From the NCBI RefSeq assembly GCF_000420065.1, contig NZ_ATUF01000002.1:310001-374000 (forward strand): a DNA stretch of 64,000 nt, written 5' to 3'. Below the pieces are notes generated by a model. The model was not told the origin of the DNA, searched no databases, and saw nothing but the letters and a program-made list of their open reading frames with translations. Both the position numbers and the translations under genes were made by a program. Positions 1 to 10,232 of the stretch are shown one piece after another. Within the stretch, counting starts at the first letter, position 1; each line of letters begins with the position of its first letter. The DNA comes from Varibaculum cambriense DSM 15806 (lineage in GTDB: Bacteria; Actinomycetota; Actinomycetes; Actinomycetales; Actinomycetaceae).

Positions 1-3000
1 GAAAGTTATTAGCGGATTGTCGCCGGTCAGGGTAACTTCTGTTCCTTCATCAGTGGTCATATAACCCGCCGGAGCCTTAGTTTCCTGAATCTTATACTTC
101 ACGCCGAAAGTAAGGCCGGTAAAGGTGGCGAGGCCGACCTCGTTAGTAACCAGCGTCTTCTTGGTTCCATCAGGCGCCGTTAGGGTGAATTCCGCACCCG
201 CCAGCGGCTTACCGGTTTCTTTCGATAGTTTCGAAACCGTGATCCTGCCGGTGTCCTTAGTGTTAGGCACCTCCATAGTGATCAGTCCGGTAAACCCTTC
301 TAGCAGGGCATAGTCGGATACTTTCACCGAAATTGGGTTAGATTTCAGGATATAACCGCTGGGAGCTTGAATTTCCTTCAGCTTATAGATCTTGTTCGGA
401 TCCAGCTTCACGGTTGCCGGCAGGTTAACCAAACCGTCACTACCAGTAACCAGGTTGGTAGCCACTTCCGTCGACTCGTCCTCTTCATACAAGGTGAACT
501 TGGCACCGGAAAGCGGAATCACCACATTGAAGGTGCCTGCCACCTGGCCTGGCACTTTAACCGCGCCGGGAGTGCCCGACACCACCTTGTCCGCTGCCGC
601 TTCATCAATCGACTTCACCAGGGGTTCGAACTTGAAAACCCGCAGGCGAGAAGGATTATTATTGGCCGTCCAAGTAAACTGCTGCGCCTTATAATCATCA
701 ACTATGAAATCGTATTGCGCCTGGGGGTCAACATAGTACCCGATGGGAGCTTTCAGCTCTTTCACCCGGTAAATACCGCCATCCAGTTCGGTGAACTCTG
801 CTTGCCCGGTATCGACTGTAGTTGCCTTCTTAATCGGCTCGGCGGGCCAAGAACCATCGTCGGCCTGCTTGAATAGGCCGAACTCGGCGCCAGCAAGGTT
901 GCGGGCATCGCCGGTAACATTGGGGTCAACCTTGGTGACTACCAGCGAAGACTGTTGCTTTTGTTCCTCATTGGGCACCAGTAGCTCGCTTTGCTCGAAC
1001 AACAGATGCCCGGCAGCATCCTTAAGCTTGCCGGCCTCATCAATCTGGAACTGCAGCGGGGCATCGTTCTTGACATATCCGGCAGGAGCCGTGATTTCTT
1101 TCAGAGTATAGACCTGGTTAATCACCAGATCCTTCAAGATGGCATTAGCGTCTGGTCCCCCGGTGGTTACCTGCGTAACCAGGTTGGTAGCCGAAGCAGT
1201 ATTGCCTTTATAGAGGGCGAAGGTCGCGCCGGGTTTAATCACCCCGTCACCGCGCTTCCACTGGCCAAAGGACTTATTCTTATCAGCCATGCCGCGCACG
1301 CCTAGCTTCGACAAGGACACCGAGCCTTTATCGTTAAAAACCAGACCAAGATCCCCGAAGCCGAACGTCAGATTCAACCCACGGAATTGAGTACATCCCG
1401 TGGAACAACGAGTAATCGTAAAGTCAATCGGAGCAATCGGCTGCAGGTGACGATCACCCGGATTCTCGGTTAAGCGCCATTTACCGGCAGGAATGCCATA
1501 GAACTTTACGTCACCGTCATCGTTAGAGCGCACCGTCCTCGGAGCTGAGTTCGGCACAAACATGGTGCCATCGTTCTGTTGCACCGGTAGCGGAGTAATC
1601 GTGAACTCGATTCCCGCTAAGGGTTGACCGTTCTTATCCACCTTTTTAAACTCGGCGGTACCACGAATCGGCTCGACTGGATACCATTTGCCCATGTTGG
1701 TAACATCAGGCGCTTTAATCTGGTAGGTGCCGGTAGCAGAATCAAAATTAGTCGCACTAAAGTCGGTGGCGGACAGCATAAATGCTCTATCGCTTACTGC
1801 ATACCCGGTCGGAGCCTCGATTTCTCGCACTGTCCAACCCGGGGCGGCATTCACATTCGTAAACCTGACTTTGCCGTTAGAGCCAGAGATAGCGGTGGCT
1901 TTGAGCGCGCCCTCTTTATCATAGAGGCCAAACTTGGCTCCTGCGAGCAGTTTCTTCTGCGCTGACTGTAAGGGCTCGGCTTTGTATCCGTACTTTGTCA
2001 GCTCAATATTTACCGCCGGCGGCACCAAAGTGTTAATCACCGGGTTGGATTCCAGTTTCCCTTCGTGAGAACTAGACACGCTCCAGAAATCATTTATCGC
2101 CTGCTTACCCAAATGTTCTTGGGAAAGCGGAGTCGCGCCCTTGGGGCCGGCAATCATCGGTACCGTGATCCGCACTTCGCTGCGCGGCTGCTGCGGGTTG
2201 GTATTAGTGAATTTCAACCCCGTTACCGCCGAGCAAGGAGTGCTCTGCCAGTTGGCACGATCCAGGTCATATTTCGTCGCGATACCAGTATCGCAGGTAT
2301 AGAAGGTATTCCAACCAGTAGCAGCCGTTCCATCAGCCATTTGGAAGCTGATTCGCCCGCTGGGATCATACTGGTTAATCAGGGTGGAACCTTTGCGGGC
2401 AGGAGTACCTGCCACCGGCAGTAAGTCATAGACCACCGGATTTTGCTCCGGGCGCGTCCCGTAGCCTAAGCGCAGCTGATAATCGAAGTTCGCTCCCCCG
2501 ACAGTTCTAATCTCGGTAATCCAGGGGGCATTGGGCTTGCGCTCCCGAATCCGCTTAGTTATGTAGGTTTCATCCCCAACCGCGACTCGGGTGGTATTTT
2601 CCGCTTTCGACCACGTTCCCGTACCCGCAATCGGGTTCTTCACTTCATTTAGGTAACGGACATTTCCCTGCGCCCGTACAAACGCTTCGTTAATAATGTC
2701 ACCGTCGATAACACCATTGGTAATAGTGGTCTCTAGTTGTCCCACACTGTATACCTGGTTCGGATCCGTGACTTGGTCGGCTTGGAAACGAACCGCTACG
2801 CGTCCGGTGCCATTGAAGTTGGAAAGGATCTCATAACGCGCTCCGGGCAGCTCCGCAAACTTTTGAGTTAGCGTCACCCGGTTAACTTCCAAGCCCTTGG
2901 GTAGCACATCTACCAGCTCGAAAGCAGTCAAGGGATCACCATAATCGGTTTCCAGCTCGGCACCCACGGTATAGGTACCGGTTTTACCGGCTATAGTTGC

Positions 3001-4840
3001 CTTGGCAAAAGTGTTCACTTTACGAGCTTTAAGAACTTTGCCCTCGGGCTTCACCTTGACATGAGCCTCTTTGATACGTTCTCCGCCCTGTACCTTATTT
3101 CTGAGGTCAGCTTGGCACTTCAGTCCGTTACAGAGGTTCTGATTCGGGTCACGGAGCTTGGTGTGAATCTTGGTAATAGTGCTTTGTCCCGGCTGCATTG
3201 CCTTAACGCTGCTCCACCGCAACTGGACGTTCTGGTAGGAGGTAAGATTCTCCGGCAGGTCGATACGGTCAGTTCCCGTAATACCAACCGAATAAAGAAC
3301 TTGATAGGTATCCGGTTCACCAGTGGGACTAATAATCTCCAGTTTGCCCCCTACAAACACTGGGTCGGGAGTAATAGCGGTGTATTGTAAACGGTCATCA
3401 AGGTCGAAGTCCCTAAGATTTAGGGTGACAGGAGTATCCGATGTGTTCCTGGTAAGTACATTCCAATCGAATTCTGTATTACGATCCTGCTTGCTGTCGT
3501 AGATTACCGCGACTCCATCACGGAAGTGCGGACCGGCAGCAACCTTCGTTAAGGGCACGCCGGGGGGTGCGGTCTCCATCGGTTTATAGAAGCTAAAGTA
3601 AGTATTTGCCGCCCCAGTAATTAGCGGTTCCTTCGGACCTTGTTCTTCGGGGGTGAGGGTAAAATCGGCGTGGTTATCAATCCGTTTTTGTTTCTTTGCC
3701 CCCGGGAAATGCAACTTCAAGCTCCCTAGACCTGAGTATTCCGTGGTCAGACGTTTTTGGGTATTAGTGTAAGTGAGGGTGACCTGATCGTCACCTAGCT
3801 TCCACCCCGGGTTTTCAGAAGCTACGAACTGGGCACGCGCTTGGGTACCATCTGTCTTCGTATATAGCGGCAACTGGTCAGTGATGGTGTAACCCCGCAC
3901 GTTCCGCAGCATTTTCTCTACTTCAAAAGTAAAGGTGACCGCGTTATTGCCAGAGGTGCTGACGTCCCCTTCCGGATCGTCATCGTAGTCCCTGCATACA
4001 GCAAGTTCGCATCCGACTGTATCTTTCTTGAAGGTAGGCAGCGGATAGTAACCTTTAAGGTTCACCGGTCCCGGTTTAGAAGCCGGGTGCGGGGTCAACA
4101 CATACTGCTTCCCATCCGAGGCGGTATCAAGCAATTCGGCCTTAACCGGGAACACTGCATCCGAGGCGGTAATCCGCTTCTTTATACGCCAGTAGATAGG
4201 AATACTTGTTCGTATGGAGCTATCGTAATTCGGCCTCAGCTTAACTTCTAGGACTCCTGGGGCAACTACCTTTACTGATCGGAAGTATTGGCTGGAAGTA
4301 TTATCCCAATCCGCAACTTCTACCCGGGTGGGATCATAAGTTATCCGGATGGTCCCATTCTTAACTATCGAGGTGCCAGCATCCCCACCGTAGGTGATGT
4401 CAGTACGCATATTATTGCCGAACTGCTCTTCTAGCTCGTTGGACTCGGGCCAGCCTGGCTGGTTTATTTTTCCGGTCAAATTCAGACGGGCGTAAGAACC
4501 CGACAACTCGGCAGGAGCCTTCTGGTAACGGAAAACTATGTCCTTGTCATTACCATCTAGCTTTATGGTCTGGGTAGGAGGCAGCGAATATCCCTTCACC
4601 ATGGGAGGAACTAGCACATAATTTTGGTTACTATCGCCCTCTCGGCTGTTAATTGGACGGTTCATTTCCGGAGCTACCGGCTGACCGGTTTGCTGATCAA
4701 GGTAGCGTACCCGCACCTGGGAATCGGTGAGGATAATGATGCCTCGATCACCACCGTAACCGGTGATATTGTCGGGGTTCTTCCCTGACTCTGGCCGCAA
4801 ATAAACTGGACCGTTGAAGCCGGCGTAGGAGCCTCTGCCT
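1..4840 (-). CDS. C-terminal part of giant SpaA/MucBP surface adhesin (out of frame with its N-terminal half; runs off window)
   Basis: This minus-strand frame (codons with low coordinate 1 modulo 3) was spot-checked at eight places from 4740 to 1 and stays open, leaving the window without a stop. Directly after the poly-G tract it reads SYAGFNGPVYLRPE, then a MucBP-like module (VRYLDQQTGQPV ... IVFRYQK, about 4690-4530), a long beta-rich region, and at least five SpaA/Cna_B-type prealbumin-like domains. Those domains are recognised by AGAxFxLY near their start and E-x-x-APxGY near their end, at roughly 1810, 1085, 745, 360 and 65. Such domains form the stalk of Gram-positive adhesins and often carry isopeptide bonds. 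It has no start of its own, so it is expressed only if the frame is restored at 4841-4848. The C terminus, where a sortase signal would lie, is outside the window. Confidence 0.8.
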
Positions 4841-7800
4841 CCCCCCCCACCAGGTCTGGGTGAACAGAGCCCTAATGCGCTCCAAGCGGTTATATGGATG
4901 CTTTAAGTCACTATCTGGTTTATCTAAGGGAGTGTCCGGAACCGTAAACACGGGATCTTCAATCGGCATCCCATAGAAAGTGTTCTGCCCTAGTTCAACG
5001 ATATTTTCTAAAGACTCTGGAAGAGAGGTAATCCTATTTTTATCTTTGTCCTTGTTTATCGGATTGTCCCATTCGTAGAGTTTGAGATTTCGCCCAAATA
5101 CCCCCGCAGCCGGCTCGTTGCGCGCAGGACGATCCTTACCCGGTACCCGCAACCCCAGGCTCTTTACATTCCCCCAAGAATCTGGAAGAGAAGTTAATGC
5201 GTTATTGGCAAATGCGCCATATCTGATGTATTCCACTTCGCCCCAGGAGGCTGGTAATGCCGGGAGGCGGTTGTTCGTGAAGGCATAGCTACCGATGTCC
5301 TTTAGGTTTCCCCAGGACGACGGTAAAGTTGTTATTTCGTTATTCAAGAACACGCCGCGGGGAATCTGAGTAAAAGTATCCCAGGGAGCGGTCAGAGCAG
5401 TAATTTTATTATCTTTGAAGCACTCTTCACCGAGGGTCGAAACCTCTCCCCAGGAGTCCGGCAGACCGGTGAGGGTATTGCCCATAAAAGCGTGGAATCC
5501 AATAGTTTTTACCTTGCCCCAAGAAGAAGGCAGGGACTGAATCTGGTTAAAGTTGGTATCGCCTGAACCGGGATTGGAATAGCAACTGTTATTCTCCGAA
5601 AACTGCGGATAAGTACCGTCGTCATAGACCTTTTTCCCAGCGAAGGCACACGGCTCAATAGTGGTGACATTGTCCCAAGAGTCCGGGAGTACAGTCAGCC
5701 TATTTCGGTGGAAAGCGGCTTGTCCGATGCTAGTGATTGGGCCCCAAGCAGGCAACGACGCAAGTTCGTTCTTGAAAAAAGCCTCTCTCGGGATAGTGGT
5801 GATCTTGCCCCAAGAATCCGGCAGAGCAACTAGCTTATTACTGGCAAATACACTCTTGCCGAGAGTGGCAACCAATCCCCAGTCATCCGGTAGCGAGGTT
5901 ATTTCGTTTTGTTCAAATACGCTCTCAGGTAGGGCGGTGATATTGCCCCAAGAGTTGGGTACGGCCTTAATATTATTGTTATAAAAAGCTTTAGTACCTA
6001 GCCTTGATACCTTTCCCCAAGACGCGGGAAGGGCAGTGTTCGGGTTATTTGCAAACGCTTGATTCCCAATGGAGGTAACTTCCCCCCACGAATCCGGGAG
6101 TGCCATCGATTCAGATCTATTGTAATAATTTTGGGAAAAAGCGCTATTACCGATGGAGGTAATTTTCCCCCAGCTAGCGGGGAGTGATGTTAAGAGGTTA
6201 TTTTCAAAAACGCTGTCTGGCAGGGTAGTGATCTTGCCCCACGGAGCCTTCAAAGCAGTGAGCTTATTGTCAGAGAACGCACTTCTGCCTAGAGAAGCTA
6301 CTTTGCCCCAGGAATCGGGTAAGGAAGTAATCTGATTTTTATAAAACGCAGATTCGTCGATATTAGTAATATCGCCCCAAGAATCCGGCACTGAAGCTAT
6401 CTGGTTATTGGAAAAAACATTTTTTGGAAGGTTGGTTATCTTCCCCCACGGAGCTTCCAGCGCAGTAATCTTATTATTCGAAAAAGCACTTTCCCCCAGG
6501 GTAGTTACATTTCCCCAAGATTTAGGCAGAGCCTTAAGCTCTCCTCCCCGATAGCCTGAAGGTCCAGCAAAGGCGGAATCGCCAATGGTAGTAACTTTGT
6601 CCCAAGATTTAGGCACCTCGGTGAAGCTGCTAGATGCAAACGCCTGGTTCCCGATACTGGTTATGGAACCCCAAGAATCCGGGAGCCGGGTAAGACCTTT
6701 ACCATTAAAGGCTCGGTCACCAATGGCGGTAATAGGTTGCCCTTTGTCTCCTACTGTCGGCCAGCACCAGGGATCAGCGGTCTTCCCACCATTGTGTTTC
6801 TGATTACCGGTAGAGCTGAACCCAGTGATGGTTCCCCCGTTGTAAGTGAAATCTTTTACCTGCCAACCAGCACAAATGGTTTTTTCTGGCCAATCCGGAC
6901 CTACTGCCACCTTGCCTTTAACCGTCTTAGTGCGCCCTTGAGAATCAGTAGCCGTGTAGTAGACATCGTAGGTAGCCTCTGGCACACTGGTGTCAATTTT
7001 TTCTGGAGAGACAGTCAGAGAGGCAGTAATATCGTTGCCGTCAATATCCTCTGCGGTCACCCCTGCCAGCAAAGCTGCTTTGGAACCGTCTCCACCTTGG
7101 GGAATATGCTTGACGATTTCCCCGCTGATCTTGGGCGAGAAATCAGTTTTCTTATAGGTAAAAGTAACCGCATTTTCCGCTCCGGACTGCGGGGTAATAT
7201 CTTGAGAAGCCGGAGTCACCGCGTAGCCAGCCAGTTGCGGCGCCTTAATAGTGTTTTTTTCGCCCGCGAAATAGACTCCGTCCGGTTCGGTGAACTCACT
7301 TTGTAGCACCTGCGGGCTGCGCAGGGGCTTATTAGTATCAGCATCGATGTAGTTAATGGTGATCGAGACTGCATCCTCGGCAGCTACCTGACCAAAGCCG
7401 GAATCGTACTTTTCGGACTTTACTGCGGCCGGGAGCGAGGGCTGCCCGTCAGCTTTTTCTAGCACCACCCAGCGCTTATTATTCGAAAAAACTTCCTTGC
7501 CAAAGGTGGTGATAGTAGCGGGAATCTTCACCTTTTCAATTTGGTTGCCGCTAAAGGCCTCCTGGCCTACTGTCTGCAGGTTCTCCGGCAAATTGATCGT
7601 TTTCAGCTGGTTATTGGCAAAAGCACTAGCGCCGATCTCGGTCACATACTTCGGCAGGGTGACCTCAGTTAGTTTATTGTCACGGAAAGCATTCGCCGAA
7701 ATAGTGGTTAACCGCTGGGGCGGGTTCTGCGGATCATCCGGGCGGGCGTCGGTGATATTCACCTTGGTTAACTGGTTATCGCTGAACGCGCCCTCGCCAA

Positions 7801-8425
7801 TGCTGATTACCGTATCCGAAGCGAAAGTAGTTAGCTGGTTCTTCTGGAACGCGCCCTCGCCAATAGTTTGCAACCCCGGAGCCGTAAGTTCCGTAATCGC
7901 ATTATCGTAAAAGGCGCGGTCGCCTACTTCCGTCACCGAAGCCGGAAGCGTGACCTTAGTGAGTTTCAGCCCCGAAAATACGCCCGCCGCGATCTTGGTG
8001 GTGCCATCGGGGATGGTCAGTTCGTGATTATTTTTAAGATCCGTTTTACCGGCATCGGTCAGGCCGGTGATTTCCGTTCCGTTGAAAGTGAAACGAGGGT
8101 CAGTCGGCACCCCTCCCCGCATCGGAATCGGGCTACGAAGTGCCGGAGGAACGCCCGCGCTGGGATCTTCGAAGTTAAAGGGGGCTGCTTGGTTGCCGGT
8201 TGCAGGGTTTTTGGATGCGGACGGGCTAGGTTTAGTGGCGTTGGCAGCAGGCTTTGCGGAGTTGTTATTAGTGGAGGTATTAGTACTGGTGGAAGTGGGG
8301 TCATTGGCATTTGGCTGCTCTGCTGCGGGCGCCGTCATCGGCACAATCACCAGCAAAGACGATAACAACAACCCCAAAACAGATAGCGAAGCAACCAGCC
8401 TTCTACTAAGCGTCTTACTTGCCAC
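4748..8425 (-). CDS. N-terminal part of giant surface protein with BspA-type leucine-rich repeats, ended by frameshift
   Basis: The start is GTG at 8425, preceded by AGAGGTG five bases upstream. Residues 1-35 form a signal peptide (RR, hydrophobic core, cleavage near APA-AE), followed by a Ser/Thr/Asn-rich stretch. Residues about 110-340 are LRR_5/BspA repeats (AFxxNQLxxINLP). About 350-425 is a MucBP-like module and 430-515 an Ig-like domain. About 525-1150 holds some 21 copies of a 23-residue repeat with an almost invariant Trp-Gly (LPDSWGKITTLG-SAFxxNxL). At about residue 1193 the frame meets eight G residues and then reads 32 out-of-context residues (RQRLLRRLQRSSLF...) to a stop. Seven or ten G would fuse it to the downstream adhesin frame. 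BspA-type LRRs bind host matrix proteins in other bacteria; that role here is inferred. As sequenced, the product would be secreted without an anchor. Confidence 0.85.
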   Translation of the reverse strand: MASKTLSRRLVASLSVLGLLLSSLLVIVPMTAPAAEQPNANDPTSTSTNTSTNNNSAKPAANATKPSPSASKNPATGNQAAPFNFEDPSAGVPPALRSPIPMRGGVPTDPRFTFNGTEITGLTDAGKTDLKNNHELTIPDGTTKIAAGVFSGLKLTKVTLPASVTEVGDRAFYDNAITELTAPGLQTIGEGAFQKNQLTTFASDTVISIGEGAFSDNQLTKVNITDARPDDPQNPPQRLTTISANAFRDNKLTEVTLPKYVTEIGASAFANNQLKTINLPENLQTVGQEAFSGNQIEKVKIPATITTFGKEVFSNNKRWVVLEKADGQPSLPAAVKSEKYDSGFGQVAAEDAVSITINYIDADTNKPLRSPQVLQSEFTEPDGVYFAGEKNTIKAPQLAGYAVTPASQDITPQSGAENAVTFTYKKTDFSPKISGEIVKHIPQGGDGSKAALLAGVTAEDIDGNDITASLTVSPEKIDTSVPEATYDVYYTATDSQGRTKTVKGKVAVGPDWPEKTICAGWQVKDFTYNGGTITGFSSTGNQKHNGGKTADPWCWPTVGDKGQPITAIGDRAFNGKGLTRLPDSWGSITSIGNQAFASSSFTEVPKSWDKVTTIGDSAFAGPSGYRGGELKALPKSWGNVTTLGESAFSNNKITALEAPWGKITNLPKNVFSNNQIASVPDSWGDITNIDESAFYKNQITSLPDSWGKVASLGRSAFSDNKLTALKAPWGKITTLPDSVFENNLLTSLPASWGKITSIGNSAFSQNYYNRSESMALPDSWGEVTSIGNQAFANNPNTALPASWGKVSRLGTKAFYNNNIKAVPNSWGNITALPESVFEQNEITSLPDDWGLVATLGKSVFASNKLVALPDSWGKITTIPREAFFKNELASLPAWGPITSIGQAAFHRNRLTVLPDSWDNVTTIEPCAFAGKKVYDDGTYPQFSENNSCYSNPGSGDTNFNQIQSLPSSWGKVKTIGFHAFMGNTLTGLPDSWGEVSTLGEECFKDNKITALTAPWDTFTQIPRGVFLNNEITTLPSSWGNLKDIGSYAFTNNRLPALPASWGEVEYIRYGAFANNALTSLPDSWGNVKSLGLRVPGKDRPARNEPAAGVFGRNLKLYEWDNPINKDKDKNRITSLPESLENIVELGQNTFYGMPIEDPVFTVPDTPLDKPDSDLKHPYNRLERIRALFTQTWWGGRQRLLRRLQRSSLFAARVREEPRQYHRLRW
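4841..4848 (-). repeat. Poly-G tract (8 G on coding strand), frame switch of the adhesin
   Basis: Eight consecutive C on the plus strand (G on the coding strand) lie exactly where the LRR-protein frame and the SpaA-domain frame diverge. With 7 or 10 G, codons TGG TGG GGG GGA GGC AGA GGC continue straight into the downstream frame. Slipped-strand change of such a tract is the classical mechanism of phase variation; a sequencing or assembly error is the main alternative. Confidence 0.7.
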
Positions 8426-8681
8426 GTAAACACCTCTAACACGGGTCAGCCGCCACCTATGGCAGCTAATTTCACCTCAACGTATTACATTTCCATGATA
8501 GTAAACTAATCTTTTGTTCGCAACGGTTCGGGAAGATAGTTGGTCGTAAAATATTTAGATTTTTACGCATTTACGGCTGCTTTTTAAAAATTATTTCTGA
8601 CACTAGGACATACGTCCTGGAAATCCCAGATTATCTATATATCCATTAACGATTTCCTCATCGCGGGAATATTAATGTTGC
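8426..8681. other. AT-rich intergenic leader of the adhesin gene
   Basis: No credible gene is seen. The stretch from about 8480 to 8640 is clearly more AT-rich than its surroundings, with TTTTTAAAAATTATTT near 8581. It probably contains the promoter of the minus-strand adhesin that starts at 8425. No recognised operator or riboswitch could be identified. Confidence 0.4.
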
Positions 8682-8840
8682 TGCCGCCCGGCGAAAACCC
8701 CGATTTGCCGCCCGACAAGAAGACTCCTGTGCGCCTGGCGGGAACACTACTTTGCTGCCTGGTAAGAAGACTGCTGTGCGCCTGACAAAAACGCCCATGT
8801 GCTGCCTGATGAGGCCACTCCTGCGCCGCCCGCACTCCCA
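8682..8840. repeat. Degenerate 23/24-bp tandem array (about 7 units)
   Basis: Units begin TGCYGCCYG or TGCGCCTG and are spaced 22-24 bp: TGCCGCCCGGCGAAAACCCC, TGCCGCCCGACAAGAAGACT, TGCGCCTGGCGGGAACACTA, TGCTGCCTGGTAAGAAGACT, TGCGCCTGACAAAAACGCCC, TGCTGCCTGATGAGGCCACT, then a partial TGCGCCGCC. The short minus-strand open frames here look like by-products of the repeat, not genes. Confidence 0.65.
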
Positions 8841-8867
8841 GTAGCACCGGCGGTCAATTTCGGCGCT

Positions 8868-8962
8868 GGAGGGTCAACTTGGCTTTGGAGGGTATTCCCG
8901 TCCCCGGAGGGCATTTTCAACCCTGGAGGGTCATTTTGTCGCCGAAGGGTGCTTTCGCCAGA
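8868..8962 (-). repeat. 19-bp tandem repeat array A (5 units, CCCTCC core on minus strand)
   Basis: GGAGGG or GAAGGG recurs exactly every 19 bp, at 8868, 8887, 8906, 8925 and 8944. Only the G-rich core and a following T-rich stretch are conserved; the rest of each unit varies. It is the same family as the arrays at 8999, 10604 and 33559, but in the opposite orientation. Confidence 0.8.
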
Positions 8963-8998
8963 ACCCACCAGCACTTTCCGCCAAACACGCAACCATTC

Positions 8999-9055
8999 CA
9001 CCCTCCCGAGAGCAAAACACCCTCCCCGCACAAGAACATCCTCCCGCGGCATCTC
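8999..9055 (+). repeat. 19-bp tandem repeat array B (3 units)
   Basis: Three consecutive 19-bp units start at 8999, 9018 and 9037: CACCCTCCCGAGAGCAAAA, CACCCTCCCCGCACAAGAA and a decayed CATCCTCCCGCGGCATCTC. The array is inverted relative to the one at 8868-8962 and lies about 100 bp upstream of the gene at 9162. Confidence 0.8.
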
Positions 9056-9161
9056 AATAATGCGCCAATAACGCCAGTCCCCAGCGGGCAACAAACTGAA
9101 AGTGTCCTTGCCCGATTATTAGGAACAGGAGTTTGTTCACCATAGCTGTCAAGGTGTAGCT

Positions 9162-10232
9162 ATGTTTCCTGAATTAATTAGTACCCAGGCGTTTTCGCGG
9201 AGAGTCCTTGCAGACTCCCTAGCGAACGGCTCCCTAATTCAGGTCGGGCGCGGACACGTGATCAGGCCTTTGAAATCAGCAGACAAATGGCAACGAATCC
9301 GCTATGTAAAGTTAGGACAAATCGCCTCCCACGCGGCGCGGTGCCATACTCCCCCGGTGTTTATCGGAGTTACTGCCGCCCTGCTGCATGGCCTGTCCCT
9401 AAAATCGCTGCGAGGCGATACTCCTTTACACACCTCGACTAGGCATTTTGAAAAGAAACTGCTGCCAGCTTGGGTTGATGTCGACACCTCCCAAGGGCGC
9501 CCTATCCGCACGAAAATACCCCCGACTCCCCTGATTTTCCATAAAATCAGCCTCCCAAAAGATTCCACTAAATTTATCGGTCACCGAGTGCGCATCACCG
9601 ACCTTCCTACGACCACGTTGCAATGTGCCGCCTGGCTCCCAGCCGGAAGCGCCCAAGCAGTAGCCGATTCCGCAGCTAGAAAGCTTATTCCGGAGTGGGG
9701 TCAGCTTGATCGGCGTGGCCGAGAGGCTTTCGCAGACCGGATTCCAAAACTGCGCGCGCAGATGTATAGCCTGGCCAGAAAGTACCGGAAGCGGCTCGGC
9801 GCTCCTCAAGCTCGGCGAATCCTCGCAAACATGGATCCCCGATTTGAAAGCTACGCGGAATCTTTATTTCATGCCGCCGCACAGTTAGCGCAGGTAAAAC
9901 GACTAGTTCCACAGTTCCAAGTTAAGATTTCCACCGCTCAAAGCTACTTTCTGGATGCTGCACTCCCGAAGATTCGTAAAGCTTTTGAAATCGACGGGAT
10001 GCAGAAATATCGAAGCAATGATCCTCAGAAAGCTTACGAGGCTATCCAGGGTGAAAAACAGCGTCAAAGTCGGCTGCAAAAACTCGGATGGCATATTTAC
10101 CGATTCACCTACGAGGACGTGGCAGACACTCTGGGGTTCGCCAAATTCCTGCGGGAGCGGCTCGGCACCAGTTGGAACGGTGTGGCACTTCCACCCCTAT
10201 ATAGATTGAAAAAGCCTGCCTTTAATATGTAG
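9162..10232 (+). CDS. AbiEi-antitoxin-like / DUF559 (PD-(D/E)XK) family protein
   Basis: A 356-residue cytosolic protein with ATG at 9162 and AAGGTG just upstream. The N-terminal third (FSRRVLADSLANGSLIQVGRG) resembles the winged-helix segment of actinobacterial type IV antitoxin (AbiEi-like) proteins. The C terminus matches the DUF559/Vsr-like nuclease fold: YFLDAALP, then FEIDG, then a basic helix, then LGWHIYRFTYEDV. In the family the Asp, the E-x-D and the helix make a PD-(D/E)XK site; here those acidic residues are present. Such proteins are common orphans in Actinobacteria with no settled function. No toxin partner lies next to it. Both flanks carry 19-bp repeat arrays. Family assignment comes from recognition of motifs, so moderate certainty. 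Confidence 0.6.
   Translation: MFPELISTQAFSRRVLADSLANGSLIQVGRGHVIRPLKSADKWQRIRYVKLGQIASHAARCHTPPVFIGVTAALLHGLSLKSLRGDTPLHTSTRHFEKKLLPAWVDVDTSQGRPIRTKIPPTPLIFHKISLPKDSTKFIGHRVRITDLPTTTLQCAAWLPAGSAQAVADSAARKLIPEWGQLDRRGREAFADRIPKLRAQMYSLARKYRKRLGAPQARRILANMDPRFESYAESLFHAAAQLAQVKRLVPQFQVKISTAQSYFLDAALPKIRKAFEIDGMQKYRSNDPQKAYEAIQGEKQRQSRLQKLGWHIYRFTYEDVADTLGFAKFLRERLGTSWNGVALPPLYRLKKPAFNM

Noticed and set aside
5082-8429. Many plus-strand open frames opposite the LRR gene
   Set aside because: They repeat with the LRR period and are antisense shadows of the repeat codons.
8868-9055. Possible CRISPR array
   Set aside because: Period is only 19 bp, there are no full-length spacers between constant repeats, and no cas genes lie nearby.
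8747-9094. Small open frames in the repeat zone (minus strand, about 115 residues)
   Set aside because: The frames follow the tandem repeats, have low-complexity composition and no ribosome-binding site or family resemblance.
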